From positions 1 to 64,000 of the forward strand of contig JASAND010028394.1 of assembly GCA_030248195.1 (NCBI GenBank): a stretch of DNA of 64,000 nucleotides, in the 5' to 3' direction. This DNA comes from Trissonchulus latispiculum. Lineage: Eukaryota > Nematoda > Enoplea > Enoplida > Ironidae. Shown here piece after piece: positions 32,101 through 43,300 of this stretch. Under the pieces are notes generated by a model. It was not told where the DNA came from. It ran no database searches and saw only the letters and a list, made by a program, of their open reading frames with translations. Each line of letters opens with the position of its first letter. Within the stretch, counting starts at the first letter, position 1. A program made the translations under genes and the position numbers.

Positions 32101-35100
32101 GCGTTATTTTATACTTTATTTAACGTTTTAAAGCATTTTAAATGCTTAATTTATGGTTTTGCCACGCCAGAGAGGAGCCTTAGAAATTTTTACGCAATTC
32201 TTAGCGCGAAAGTGCGTGAATACAATATATATGAAACATTTATCAGCAGGAATTTGTTGAAAATTGGACTTCGAAACTTTGAGTGTGTTTTCGCAAGAAA
32301 TTTGTCTTCTGAAAAACATTTTTCGCGATTTCACTATCTTGTTTTTGACATAAATGAATACAACGTATTTTGATTACTTAACATTATGTCGTTTTGACGA
32401 CATTAAAGAAAGATATGATACGGATACGCTAAAGAAAGAACGATAATGTTAAAGCTGGGAACGAAATAAGAACAATTAGGTAGATGCGCCGAAGGCGCAA
32501 AAATTTTTCAAGAATGTCTTTTGTAGTTTTAAACTTAAACTTTTCAAGAAATTAATAAATATATAGTTGATTCAGAAACCGTCCATTTTCGTGTGTTCCA
32601 AGAAAATTGTGCGGCCACGTGCGAGGGGTAAGTTTCGTAGAGCTGAACAGATTACATATTACATATTACATCTACAATTTTCATTTTTCAATCAACGTAC
32701 GGTTCCTGCACTTGATGTGTTGTGTAAAATGCCTTGATGCCCCAAACAATTTTGCAAAGGCCCTTTTGAATTAGTGGAAAACAAAACAGCTGATACAATA
32801 CAACGTTTTAGCATCAACAACGAACAACCACATTTGGAGTAATCTCACATAAGCAAATGTACACACAAGGCGGGGGTCTGGGGGCGGCAGCCCCCAGCAA
32901 AAATTAGGAGAATTTTTAAATTTTTGACTCCAAATCGCATTTTTTAAGCATATTTTGGCTCAAAAATTTTTGCGTACTGTGGCGCAACGGCCCAAAATTT
33001 TTTGCGTATTTCAGAAAAAAATTGCTTAATTTCGCAGTTTGTGGCGCAAAAAAAACCCAGCCCCATTCCCATCAAATGTTGCCAAATCTAAGCCAGTACT
33101 ACGTATACAGAACACACCTGCTAAACGGAAAGGGATACATTCGCGATGACCGACGCTGGTTTTTCGCTTCAGACGAGATTTGGAAATGGCTCTCCGATGG
33201 AGCCAGAGACCCAGTCTCGTTCTCACATATGCCAAATATCTAAACACTTTAATAGAATGCAAGCAGGGGCGCACTTAAGGGGGGGGGGCGGCGGCCCCCC
33301 CCCCCCCCCCGAAACCAGATGTAAAGAAAAATTTTATTGTCCGCGCGCAGCGCGGACATAAAATTTCAAAAATTTTCGCGCCGTCGACGCGAAATCAACA
33401 TTATTTTTGCCTAATTTACCATTTATTTCGGCGTTTTAAATTAAATTACCTTTCAATAGCAACTTTTTTTAAGATTTTCAAAAATGTTTGCGCCGCCGGC
33501 GCGAAGTTTAATGAATTTTGTTTAATTTACGCTTAGTTTTGCTTTTCAAACCAAATTTTCAAAATTTTTTCAACTACTGGGGTGCTTGGCCCCCCCAGAC
33601 CCCCCAAATTTTTCCGAGGACCGCCCCCCGCGAAAAAATTTTCTATGTGCGCTACTGAATGCAAGGGACTACGTCGTATACGTAGTCAAAATGTAGCACA
33701 TAAGATTCGCCTGTTTTCAACATACTGATATAATTAAAACTTAGCCAAAACCTAAAAGTACGTAAGGTGAGCAGAAGACAGGTAGAAGTCCAAAACGAGG
33801 GGGATAGGACCGGATGGGGGTGGTAAGAAAAAGGGTCGAGCGGGGAACCCGAGAAGGGGCAGGGTAACCGTTTTGCGGTCGCCCAAAGCCAAAGGTCTTG
33901 AAAAAATTATAATTCTGAAAAATCTAAGTTTCGGAGGTCAAACTTTCAAAACTTTCTGAACTTTTCGGGTCTTAGGTGCTGAAGTGACAATTTCTTCTCT
34001 TACATTATTTTAGTTACCTACCACCGTCGGCCGAAGAGATGCATGTAGCGTGTGTGCAGGTTGCAGCCACTTTAGCAGGATCTTTTCAGGATAACCCCCC
34101 CAGGCCCAGATTCCGCAAAACTTGACCAAATGAGCTGAAATTTGGTATGGGTATGTTTTTGACCACGCTGAGTTCAAATATCGCAAAATTTTTTGATTTC
34201 GCGAAATTCGATTTTTTCGATTCGTAAGGGGGAGCCAAGGGGAACCGAAAAATTTTTTGTCTTCGATTTTGCTGAAAAGTTGTATTGAAGGGTTTTCGGG
34301 GTCGTAGAACACGAATCTAAAGTCCGTTTTTCTATTCAGCTTTTCGTCAGCTCAGTGTAAGCTTACATCTTAAGCTTACAAGTTTAGCTTATATTGAGTT
34401 AACGAAAAGCTGAATCAAAAACTGATTTCAGATTCGTGTTCTGCGACCCTGAAAACCCCTGTACACAACTTTTCAGCAAAATCGAAGACAAAAAATTTTT
34501 CGGTTTCCTTTGGTCCCCCCTTACGAATCGAAAAAAACTCGAATTTTGCGAAATCAAAAAATTTTGCGATATAAGATATTTGAACTCAGCGTGGTCGAAA
34601 ACATACCCATACCAAATTTCAGCTCATTTGATCAAGATCTGCGGAATCTGAGCCTGGGGAGGTTATCCTGAAAACATCCCTTTAGCACTAATATTCAGGG
34701 TAATTTTTAGGGTTTTTTTCGGGGGCTTCCCGGGGGGGGGGGGGGCCCGGGAGGGGAAGACATTTTCGGGTGAGGGGGAGATTTTTTGCAAAAATAAGCT
34801 AAAAATTGGTATTTTTGGCGTATTTTACAAGTAGAAAGGCAAAACGTTCTCAAATTTGCCAGAATTCAAGCTAATATAGTCATATTAATATACGTCTAGT
34901 ATTAATATTGTCAAATTAATATATTCATTCTTACGCAAAAAATCTCCGGCGAAACCGGAAAATTTTTGAAAACTTCCTTATTTTGGCAAAAATTTAGGCC
35001 CCCAAAAAATCTCGGGGGGGAGCAAAAATCCGTTGGGGGGGCGAGAAGGTCAATTTTAAGGGAAAATACCCTTATATTAACGAACAGACATTAATTCATT

Positions 35101-35224
35101 ATACATAATAAAATAAGGAGATATATACTTACAGCCATCGAAACAGTATTCCTGACCGTTTCAACCACATGAACACAAGAACCACCACAACACAGCCGCT
35201 AATTATTTTAACTAATGGCCCCAT
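26188..35224 (-). CDS. PNKD: PNKD-like metallo-beta-lactamase-fold hydrolase, membrane-anchored (9 exons)
   Basis: Exons (minus strand): 35224-35133 (from the ATG; exon may start at 35244), 33239-33118, 31519-31345, 30929-30837, 30650-30481, 29872-29786, 27621-27554, 26905-26858, 26505-26188. All GT-AG, all phases agree, 1173 nt, 390 aa (human long PNKD is 385). Residues 5-21 form a hydrophobic anchor followed by ILFRW and YVRTRLG, matching the PNKD long-form N terminus. Metal ligands are all present: THRHWDH (126-132), His184 in PGHTRGH, Asp210 in TGDLLF, His248 in GHEYA. The PNKD-specific SYNPFLRT (295-302) and final LRRLK are present. Family: glyoxalase II-like, linked in mammals to synaptic function and glutathione. 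An out-of-frame uATG lies at about 35237. Introns hold a composite element, a SINE and hAT-like MITEs, but exons are intact. A further 5' exon is possible. Confidence 0.93.
26951..27347. mobile_element. ACCAAGAGT-family TIR element (copy 4), degraded, PNKD intron
   Basis: CATAATGATAAGAGTATGCC near the left end and its diverged complement near 27330; TTATTAGAGCAAAAC and its inverse are shared with copies 2 and 3. It lies in the intron between the last two internal exons of PNKD. The terminal ACCAAGAGT is mutated. Confidence 0.55.
27832..29774. mobile_element. Composite C: degraded fold-back start, 143-bp satellite, tail, perfect 34-bp palindrome
   Basis: It starts with AAAAATGCTCCT as in the fold-backs of composites A and B, then (28243-29130) about six tandem units with markers CGAAAA at 28243, 28386, 28529, 28673, 28815 and 28957 (142-144 bp). 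Each unit has the dyad GACCAGTGGTCA...TGACCACTGGTC. After a unique tail it ends in a perfect 34-bp palindrome at 29741-29774 with a GTAGGGGCGCTATAGCGCCC core. It fills most of a PNKD intron and its end lies 11 bp from the exon 29786-29872. Confidence 0.65.
30081..30395 (+). mobile_element. tRNA-derived SINE in a PNKD intron
   Basis: A tRNA-Leu-like head with Pol III A box (TAGCCGAGTGG) and B box (GGTTCGATCCC) is followed by an unrelated body of about 230 bp and a short TACCTTACC-type tail. Flanks AAGAACTAAT (30071) and AAGAATTAAT (30396) agree at 9 of 10 bases, consistent with a target-site duplication. Orientation is opposite to PNKD. Confidence 0.75.
31109..31261. mobile_element. hAT-like MITE, 8-bp duplication CATGTAGT
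   Basis: Ends CAGGGGCGTATCCAGG and an imperfect complement; exact 8-bp flanks CATGTAGT at 31101-31108 and 31262-31269. It lies within the PNKD intron 30930-31344. 153 bp, no ORF. Confidence 0.85.
31690..33100. other. PNKD intron filled with old repeat fragments
   Basis: AAAATTTT-rich sequence. A phrase of about 60 bp around GTGGCGCA...CCCAAAATTTTTTGCGTA occurs at 32007-32060 and again at 32966-33020. A GGGGGCGGCAGCCCCC hairpin lies near 32880. Confidence 0.45.
33264..33657. mobile_element. hAT-like MITE, 8-bp duplication AATGCAAG
   Basis: Ends CAGGGGCGCACTTA and ...TATGTGCGCTACTG; exact AATGCAAG at 33256-33263 and 33658-33665. It sits 24 bp upstream of a PNKD splice acceptor (AG at 33241-33240). 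The interior has two GC hairpins followed by AAATT runs. Confidence 0.85.
34076..34683. repeat. Near-complete 600-bp fold-back palindrome
   Basis: Arms about 34076-34340 and 34400-34683 are inverted copies (AGGATCTTTTCAGGATAACC on the left, GGTTATCCTGAAAACATCCC on the right). The centre is itself palindromic (ATTCAGCTTTTCGT and complement around TAAGCTTA). Similar peptides read from both arms are a consequence of the symmetry, not genes. Confidence 0.85.
34690..35060. repeat. G-rich repeat module, second copy of 16740-17240
   Basis: Shares GGGGAAGACATTTTCGGG, then GCAAAATGTTCTC-like and GGCGAAACGGAAAA-like phrases in the same order as the module at 16740-17240. It lies in the PNKD first intron just 3' of the first identified exon. 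Confidence 0.6.
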
Positions 35225-35287
35225 CGGGAAACACTCATCGTTTTCTGGAAGACAAATACAGAAATTTAAATTGAAGACGGTTTACAC

Positions 35288-35738
35288 CATAGGTGTGTTT
35301 GGAGGGGACCCCTGCCCCCAAATGGAGGGGTCGCCAAATCGCCAACCCCCCCCTAAAAATTTCTTCCTACCCCTCCCCCCAAATCGATATTTTCAGACCC
35401 CTCCCCCCTAAAAATCTTCAAACCCTACCTAAATTTTTGAAAATTTTTACCTAAAAATTCGAAATTTTCCCAAAAAACTCCAAAAATTAGCGAAAAATTG
35501 CTAGAATTCGCTTATTTAAGCTAAAAATCGTTAAAAATAGCTGTAAATTTACTGAATTTTTGAATTTTTTAACGAAAAACCGACTTTTTCGAAATTTTTC
35601 GCCGACCCCCTTAGAAAATTTTTCTTACCCCTACCTCCAAATCGACTTTTCGCGACCCCCCTCCCCTTTTTTCGCCAAACCCCCTCCCTACTTTTTTCTG
35701 AACCCCCACCCCCACTTTTTTCGCCAGCCACAATTATG
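35288..35738. mobile_element. CATAGGTGTA-family MITE, 8-bp duplication GTTTACAC
   Basis: Left end CATAGGTGTG; right end CACAATTATG (mutated). Exact GTTTACAC at 35280-35287 and 35739-35746. The interior alternates CCCC runs and AAATTTTT. It lies 44 bp upstream of the first PNKD exon. Confidence 0.8.
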
Positions 35739-36857
35739 GTTTACACTTCGTTATATGTAACCACGACATATCAAGGCTGATAGTGATAGGCGTAAGGCGG
35801 GTGGGGATCATAGGTAGGTGTATTGTGCATTGTTTCAACAGCTGGGTTTATTTTACTAGGGGGCGGGGGCGCTCCCCACTTTTTTGGGCTTCCCCCCACT
35901 CACCCTAAGGTGACCAGAAATTTCAAAATTTTTAGGATTTTTGGTCAACATTTTCAAAATTTTTCCGGCTTCGCCGAAAGTTTTTGAACAAAAATCGCTT
36001 TTTGGTGCTAAAACAAGAGAAGCGAGGTAAGGTATCCTTACCATCGCCAAAAACGACCGTGGTATCAAGCTTATAACTTCCAGTGCGTGCTGTCAAATAA
36101 AGAACTATTGGTTCGACCGGTAGCCATAGCCAACAGAAATGGAACGAAATAAACTTAAAATATAGACGAATAAAATTAACAAAGGCATAAGTAAGGCAGA
36201 AAACATATACGTAAACGGTGATGAATAAATATGATGGAAAGTGAAGCATATAGTGATACATACAAAAGAATATATAAGAATATTCCATACAGACACTGTT
36301 AGAAAACATAAATTCAATCTGCTTAGTGCGACTACGTTAAAAGTGACTGAAGCTCATATCGTATATAACCCAACGATGAGTGCTCTAGCCCCATGCGTCT
36401 CATCGCCCAGCCTCACCAGGTGCGCACCTGGCATGGGGAAACTGGGCGGGTTATACACTTACTCAGTATGTGATGTTAAAACATTTAAACAAAAACATTT
36501 TCATAAATCAAAATTGATTTATCAATTTTCAGTTTTCAGTTCACCCCCACCCCCACTTTTTTCGCCAGCCACACCTATGGTTTACACTTCGTTATATGTA
36601 ACCACGACATATCAAGGCTGATAGTGATAGGCGTAAGGCGGGTGGGGATCATAGGTAGGTGTATTGTGCATTGTTTCAACAGCTGGGTTTATTTTACTAG
36701 GGGGCGGGGGCGCTCCCCACTTTTTTGGGCTTCCCCCCACTCACCCTAAGGTGACCAGAAATTTCAAAATTTTTAGGATTTTTGGTCAACATTTTCAAAA
36801 TTTTTCCGGCTTCGCCGAAAGTTTTTGAACAAAAATCGCTTTTTGGTGCTAAAACTT
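35702..36857. repeat. Nearly identical 315-bp direct repeats 841 bp apart
   Basis: 35702-36016 and 36543-36857 are almost identical over about 315 bp, both ending TTTTGGTGCTAAAAC. The repeat begins inside the 3' part of a CATAGGTGTA MITE and runs into its flank. The second copy has the intact CACACCTATG end and the first a mutated one. 526 bp of unrelated sequence separates them. Confidence 0.85.
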
Positions 36858-37317
36858 GATTCTTGAGCACTTGTAAGCATAATATAGCAGTGTAAGCGGA
36901 AAACAGAGCTATTTATACAGCATTTTTAGCATTTTTGGCCAATTTTATTGTCCCCAAACCTTCGGCGAAGCCGGAAAATACTTAAAATTTTGCCCATTTT
37001 TGGAAAAAATGTAGACTTCAGTAAGGGGGAAGCCCAAAATCCCAAAATTTCGCGGGGGCCATTGGAGGGAAGGAATCTTCGGGCAGCGCCCCCCCCCCCC
37101 ACCCCTGCAAAAAATACCTGCCCCTCGGATTCGGGCCTCCCCCCCCCAGAACTCTAAAGTGCCCGGAAAAATACGTAAGGATTTGAGGGTCAGCTTTGAA
37201 AAATTTTTCCGGCTTCGCCAGATTATTAGGCATGTTTTAGACATTTTAATTTAACTTAATTTTTTAATTTAATTTAGGGTAAAAATAGTTAATTTTTAGC
37301 TCAGCAGCAAAAATATA

Positions 37318-38111
37318 CAAGAACCAAAAATGCTCCTTCGTCGCATGTAAAATACATATGAGTACTCTCAGGCAGGTTGTACAAAAACGGAAACTAGCCT
37401 GTAAAATGCATATGAGTGGCGTTGAGGTTGTAAATTAAGGAAAACAAGTTGCAACGGCTTAACATATGAACCTGTCCTACAACGAGGCTCATATTGGCGT
37501 ATGTCAGAATATAATTTGTCGATATTTGACCTTCATATAAATAGCACGTATATAAAGCTTTTCATTACAAAATTGTCCTTCACACATCTTGCCGCTAAGA
37601 CATTATACTGTGCATACGCATTATACGGCATGCCACTTTGCGCTCTGACTCAGAGCCATGTGGGGAAAGCATTACGTAAGTGAGAGTAGTGTGTGTCATA
37701 GTGTTCCGAGAATACAGTAGGTGTGTACTGTACTATAGTGCTTCCGGAAATAGTAGGTGCCATGGTGTTTCGGGAAACATCAGCTTGCAGGTACAGTTCA
37801 ACTTGAGGTGTCGCAGTTCACTTCGTTCTGTCCATTTCTTTCAAGCCACAATGTTAACATGTTATGTCTATTCATTCGTTTTTTCCTTAATATGATGACC
37901 TGATGATCTTTAAGAAGGCTGCACTGTGACGCCAATATGAGCCTCGTTGTAGGACAGGCTCATATGTTAAGCCGTTGCAACTTGTTTTCCTTAATTTACA
38001 ACCTCAACGCCACTCATATGCATTTTACAGGCTAGTTTCCGTTTTTGTACAACCTGCCTGAGAGTACTCATATGTATTTTACATGCGACGAAGGAGCATT
38101 TTTGGTTCTTG
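37318..38111. mobile_element. Fold-back element, intact; 5' part of composite B
   Basis: CAAGAACCAAAAATGCTCCT at the left and its complement at the right. The arms extend about 185 bp and end on GCTCATATTGGCG/CGCCAATATGAGC. The central ~420 bp is unique. Homologous to the fold-back at 20276-22686 but without the LINE. Confidence 0.85.
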
Positions 38112-38160
38112 TTTTCCATTCTTTTACATATGTATGCGCAAAAAAGAACCAACCAACCAA

Positions 38161-38640
38161 ATTTGACCACTTTTGAAAAATTTCATTTTTGACAGAAAAT
38201 CGCCTAAGTCCCCACCCCACCCTACCACAGCACTCTACAGCCACTTTGAGCATGCAGTTCTATGACAAAAGTCGCTCAGCTCGCTTAGGGCTTTCATTTG
38301 GAACCAAATTTGACCACTTTTGAAAAATTTCATTTTTGACCTAAAATCGCCTAAGTCCCCACCCCACCCCACCACAGCACTCTACAGCCACTTTGAGCAT
38401 GCAGTTCTATGACAAAAGTTGCTCAGCTCGCTTAGGGCTTTCATTTGGAACCAAATTTGACCACTTTTGAAAAATTTCATTTTTGACCTAAAATCGCCTA
38501 AGTCCCCACCCCACCCCACCACAGCACTCTACAGCCACTTTGAGCATGCAGTTCTATGACAAAAGTCGCTCAGCTCGCTTAGGGCTTTCATTTGGAACCA
38601 AATTTGACCACTTTTGAAAAATTTTATTTTGGACCACCTG
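38161..38640. repeat. 147-bp satellite (composite B)
   Basis: Phrase ATTTGACCACTTTTGAAAAA at 38161, 38308, 38455 and 38602: three exact 147-bp steps. Confidence 0.9.
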
Positions 38641-38654
38641 ACCCCTTACCGACC

Positions 38655-39030
38655 TGACACCTCAGACGGTCAAGTGGAGCCAGCCCAGCAAAATGGGTGC
38701 GTTGTACAGCAAAACCGACACCGGAAATGAGCTGGGCGCACCAGAAAACCCCTATAGAGAAAGTTTTGAGAGGCCAAGTAGAGCCTAGTATGGACTTCCA
38801 GGAAACGGTTGCCGACATGACCCTCCAGACGGCAAAGTGGAACCAGCCCAGCAAGATGGATAAGTCGGACGGCAAAACGGACACCGGAAATGAGCTGGGC
38901 GCACCAGAAAACCCCTATAGAGAAAGTTTTGAGAGGCCAAGTAGAGCCTAGTATGAACCTCCAGGAAACGGTTGCCGACATGACCCTCCAGACGGCAAAG
39001 TGGAACCAGCCCAGCAACTTGGGTCAGTCG
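38655..39030. repeat. 163-bp satellite (composite B)
   Basis: CAGACGG at 38663, 38826 and 38989: exact 163-bp steps, same unit as 24064-24440. Confidence 0.9.
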
Positions 39031-39742
39031 GGCAGAAAAACTGATATCGGGAATCGATTCTCCGTCCGCAAAAACCTTTGTACACAAGATTTGAGCTTTC
39101 CAGGTCGCAAAATAAGCGAAAAAACTAAGTTCAAAGTTGGACCCAAAATTCACCAACTTTGGCAGGCCAGTACCCAAAAATTACGCCCCTGGCAGGAAAA
39201 TCATATAGCAATTGAACGACCCTGATATGTGTCCTATTTAGCCATATAGGCAGTATTGCCCCATATATAGCCCAGTCTGACTTATTAAGGTGACATTGAA
39301 GCATACTTTTTGGCCATTTTAGCGTTTTGACCGACTTTGGCCCCCCGTCAAAAATTTTTTCCGGCTCTGGGAGGCATAAAAACTAGCCTATCGGCTTATT
39401 TTTGTTGCGTACTCCAAGAATATATATATATGGTTTTCATAGGCAAAAATTTTTCTATCTGTTGTTATTAAAGCTACAAAACCCCCTTACCAGACGTCAA
39501 AGCGGAGAACCGGAAAAAAAAACATCACTCTCGTAAGCGATTTTTGGCGTAACTTTTTAACGGAAAGTGGTACGGGGATGAAACTTCGCACACATACTAA
39601 ACTCGACACGTACAATTTTTTGCGCACATAATCTGCGCAGGATCTGCGCAGGAATCTGCGCAGCTTCTGCGCAGCCTTGTTTTACACGGTCATTCGACCA
39701 TTTTCACTCATATTATAGGGGTCGCTACCGCGACCCCTATGA
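39031..39742. mobile_element. Tail of composite B with terminal palindrome
   Basis: Homologous to the composite A tail; the CTGCGCAG phrase, single in A, is present four times at 39640-39675. It ends in a perfect 11-bp stem with loop TACC at 39715-39740 (ATAGGGGTCGC and complement). Confidence 0.7.
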
Positions 39743-39886
39743 TATATAGCTATTTTAAATAATTTTTCGATTCCCCCCCCAGAAATCCGTGCCCCCCCAG
39801 ACCAGGGGGACCCCCCCAGAAATTTCTGCCAAGGAAAAAGCCAGAAGAACGTCCCTCTGCAACTGGGGGCAGGGCCGGCGAATACC

Positions 39887-40323
39887 CAGTAGCGTAGATA
39901 CAAAAAATTTTCAGGGGGGGGTGGTTTGGACCAAAGATTGGGGGAGTACAATTGTTTGCTCAACAATTGTATAAACACTACTTAAAAAATTGTTTATAAG
40001 GTCCTCAACTTGAATCTATTGTAGCCGAAAACGGCATGCTAAAACCTAAAAAGGGGGTCTGGGGGGCGGAGCCCCCCAGAAGTTGAGGAAATTTTCAATT
40101 GTGCCATTAAAACGCTGTTGAAGTCTTTGCATTGTATATTATCAATTCCCAAACCAAAGTATATATAAATGCACTAATTTTTGGGGGCAACAATTTCTTT
40201 GTGTTTATGATAAATTTAATGGCCCGCGCGCGCGGGCTTAAAATTTTTCTTCTGGCCAATTTTTTCACGGGGGCAAAACCATTTCGGGGGGGGTGCCGCC
40301 CCCCACCCGTATCTACGCTAGTG
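39887..40323. mobile_element. TIR element, ends CAGTAGCGTAGATAC
   Basis: Right end GTATCTACGCTAGTG is the complement with one mismatch. The interior has a GGGGGCGGAGCCCC-type hairpin and a GCCCGCGCGCGCGGGC palindrome. No convincing target duplication was found. Confidence 0.65.
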
Positions 40324-43300
40324 TCCCCACCATAGTTTCACAGTTACTTTTGGTTGGGGAGGGTATAGCCATGGGGGGAAAAACCCACATTTTCGGATTT
40401 TGGCTGGAACTTTTTTATTATAAGGGTTATCTGAGAACTTTATATACCATCGTACTTGGCGTACTTAGAACTTTCTTTTAAGCCTATTTGCACTTCTCTA
40501 AGTTGTACCGTTAGAGCGGCATAATGCAAAAAGTAGCGGGGGAAAAACCCAATGGGGGGAAACCCCAAATGGGGGGAAAATAAACCCACCCCTCAAAGGT
40601 CTTAAAAATTGTTCTATCGCAATTCTGACACTTCCAGTGTAAAATTCAACCCTTTTTTAGTTAGTATGATACAGTGGCGTAGCCAGAAAAAAATTTCGGG
40701 GGGGGGGCACATCCAAAATTTTTTTAATATATACCCAGGTTTTTCAAAATCATTATTCGCTTGTTTCCGGCTATTTTCGGATAACATAAACTAAGGTTAT
40801 GACAACTGAGCTTTCTAAATTTTCGGAGGTACAATGCATAGAATATGTACATAAATACAGCAGCTAAACGGGGGGTCTGGGGGGCGGAGCCCCCCAAAGC
40901 TGGAGAATTTTTGAAAAATTGTAATAAAAGTCAGAATGAAAACATTTAAAAGCATTATATAGACATTCAAATCGCATATACGAAATAAGGATAGTACTAT
41001 TTCAAATTCCTCTTAAATTATCCTACTGAAACTATGGCTTTCTGTTTTCTACAAACTTGTTAGATTATAAGTGCAAAAGGTTAGATCTTTAAATAAAATA
41101 GGCGGGGGTCTGGGGGCGGCAGCCCCCAGTTTAAAAGACATACCTTTTTAGAATATGGCATAATTGAAACCTATTTTTAGAGCACATTTTGCTAAAATTT
41201 TGGAAAATTTAACCGTGTAATTTGATGTGCAAATTAGATTTTTCTGAGTCGATTAATAAAATTCGCGCCTACTGTGCCTCAACCGATAAAAATTTGAAAA
41301 TAGGGCAAAATATAGGGATTTTACCAGTAAAATATAGGGCGAAATATAGGGATATTTAACTCTTGTTACAAGCGAACTTCCAGCAACTTTTTTTATGCGC
41401 GCACAATATGTGAGTTTACGGAGTGAGGCAAACTCCTACCTAAAGGTTTGAGGCAAACTCATACCTACAGGTTTAAACCAAACCTAAACAGGTTATTCAG
41501 GTTTTTTCAGAATTCGCAAAATTCCCTGTTAAAGTTTTTCGAGAAGTTATTGGTGCTAAAAAGGAATTTCAGAAATTTTTGAAACTTTTTGAAAATTCCA
41601 ACAGTCTCCCTCTACAATAGTAACGATATTTATCGATCAAAACTAGGGATGGACCTGAGAGAGGTCAGGCCCCGACCGATCTCGAGCTCCCGAGATTTTG
41701 TGATATCTTTTAATGACTGTAGGACATATTTTGACCAAAATGTTAAAATTCGAAAGGTCAAAGTATGGCAAATTAATTGTTAAGAAGTTTCGATTTCTAA
41801 CCGATTTGAATGAAAAAATAAATACAAGCGTCCACTGGTAGATCCAAGAATTCGCGACTGGGGGTGCGGTGCTTCACGAGCAAACGAGCAAAGCAAACGA
41901 GCTTCGCAAAGTTGAAGTTGAAGAAAATAATGTTTTGTTTTTACAATAAAATCGGTCATAAAATCTTTAATTCTTTGCATTTCGAAGAACCGCTAAAATT
42001 TCTATAAGTATGGCAATTTCTAGGCCAAAATGGAAATTTTCTACAAAAACTTCTGGCGCATTTCACGCTTTTTCTTCATAAATACCATAAATATGCAATT
42101 AAGAAGAAGAAAATTCGAGCCGGCGGCGTGCATTTTTTGGTCCTTTTTCCCCATTTTTCTCCTTAATTTTTCCTAATTGAATCAAGACGGGGAGGGGGTG
42201 ACCGCCGGCCTCCCTTGGCTCCGACCTGAAAGCATCTGTATTATTGCATTGCGTTTGTATTCTTATTGCAATATTTGAATTTTCAGAAAAGTTTCAATTT
42301 GGACTAAAGTCTTTCAGGTCCTGATGAGGTCCGCGGACCGAGACCGACACGGTGCATAAGTGGTGGGAAAAATCTAAGTAAATTTAAAAACGAGCCTAAG
42401 ATATACACTAAAAAACTATATATAAATTTTTCCGCAATTTTTTTCGAAAAAACTAACTCTTTTTGTGTATGAAATTTTCAGAGAATAGTGATTTTGGGAA
42501 AAACCGCTAATTCTGCTGCCAAAGGCATTGAAAAGACAACGAGGTTGTCATTGTACGCTGGCATTTTTTAGTCATTTTTAGCTTAAAAACAGCGATTTTT
42601 TTGCGTTTTTACCTTAAAAATGCTAATTTTTCGCTAAAAATTTAAGTAAATTTATGCGCTGGGCTCGCCCCCCCCCACTTTCAAAACCCAAAAAAGGCTA
42701 GGTACATCTGGGGTTTTTCTAGGCAAAAATATATAAGTGGGGGCGAGTGGGGGGGGGACGCCCCCCACACTAGTGGGGGGGGGAGGTCCAAAAGTGGGGG
42801 GATAAAATGGGCTAAAAATGCCAAAAATACAGTATAAAAAGCCTGTTTTGTACATATATATACTGCTATAACTAAGCTTAAAAGTGCTCAAAAATTGAGT
42901 TTAAGCACCAAAAAAGGCGATTTTTGACCAAAAACCCTAAAAATTTGGCATTTTCTGGGCACCTTAGGGTGAGTGGGGGGGGAAGTCCAAAAAAGTGGGG
43001 AGGGGAACGAGTGGGGGGGAACCCAAAAAGTGGGGGGCGCCCCCACCCCCCCCCCCACAGTAAAAAACCCCAGTACGTTGCGTCAGTATCAGTACTTTCA
43101 GTTTGGCACAAAATAAAATATCACCTCGACCTTGCCTCGACTTTTGCGAAACGATTTTGTGCAAACATGTCTTCCTCATATTTTGAAAATTCGCAGAAAT
43201 CGTTGACTCAATAAAACAACTTTTATACGTAGATATATACTGTCACTCCTCCTAGCCGAGACTAAATGTACGCAAATTTTCCAAACATTTCCGCTGCAGA

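Noticed and set aside
34010..34651. Two similar ORFs on opposite strands
   Set aside because: Mirror images caused by the fold-back palindrome.
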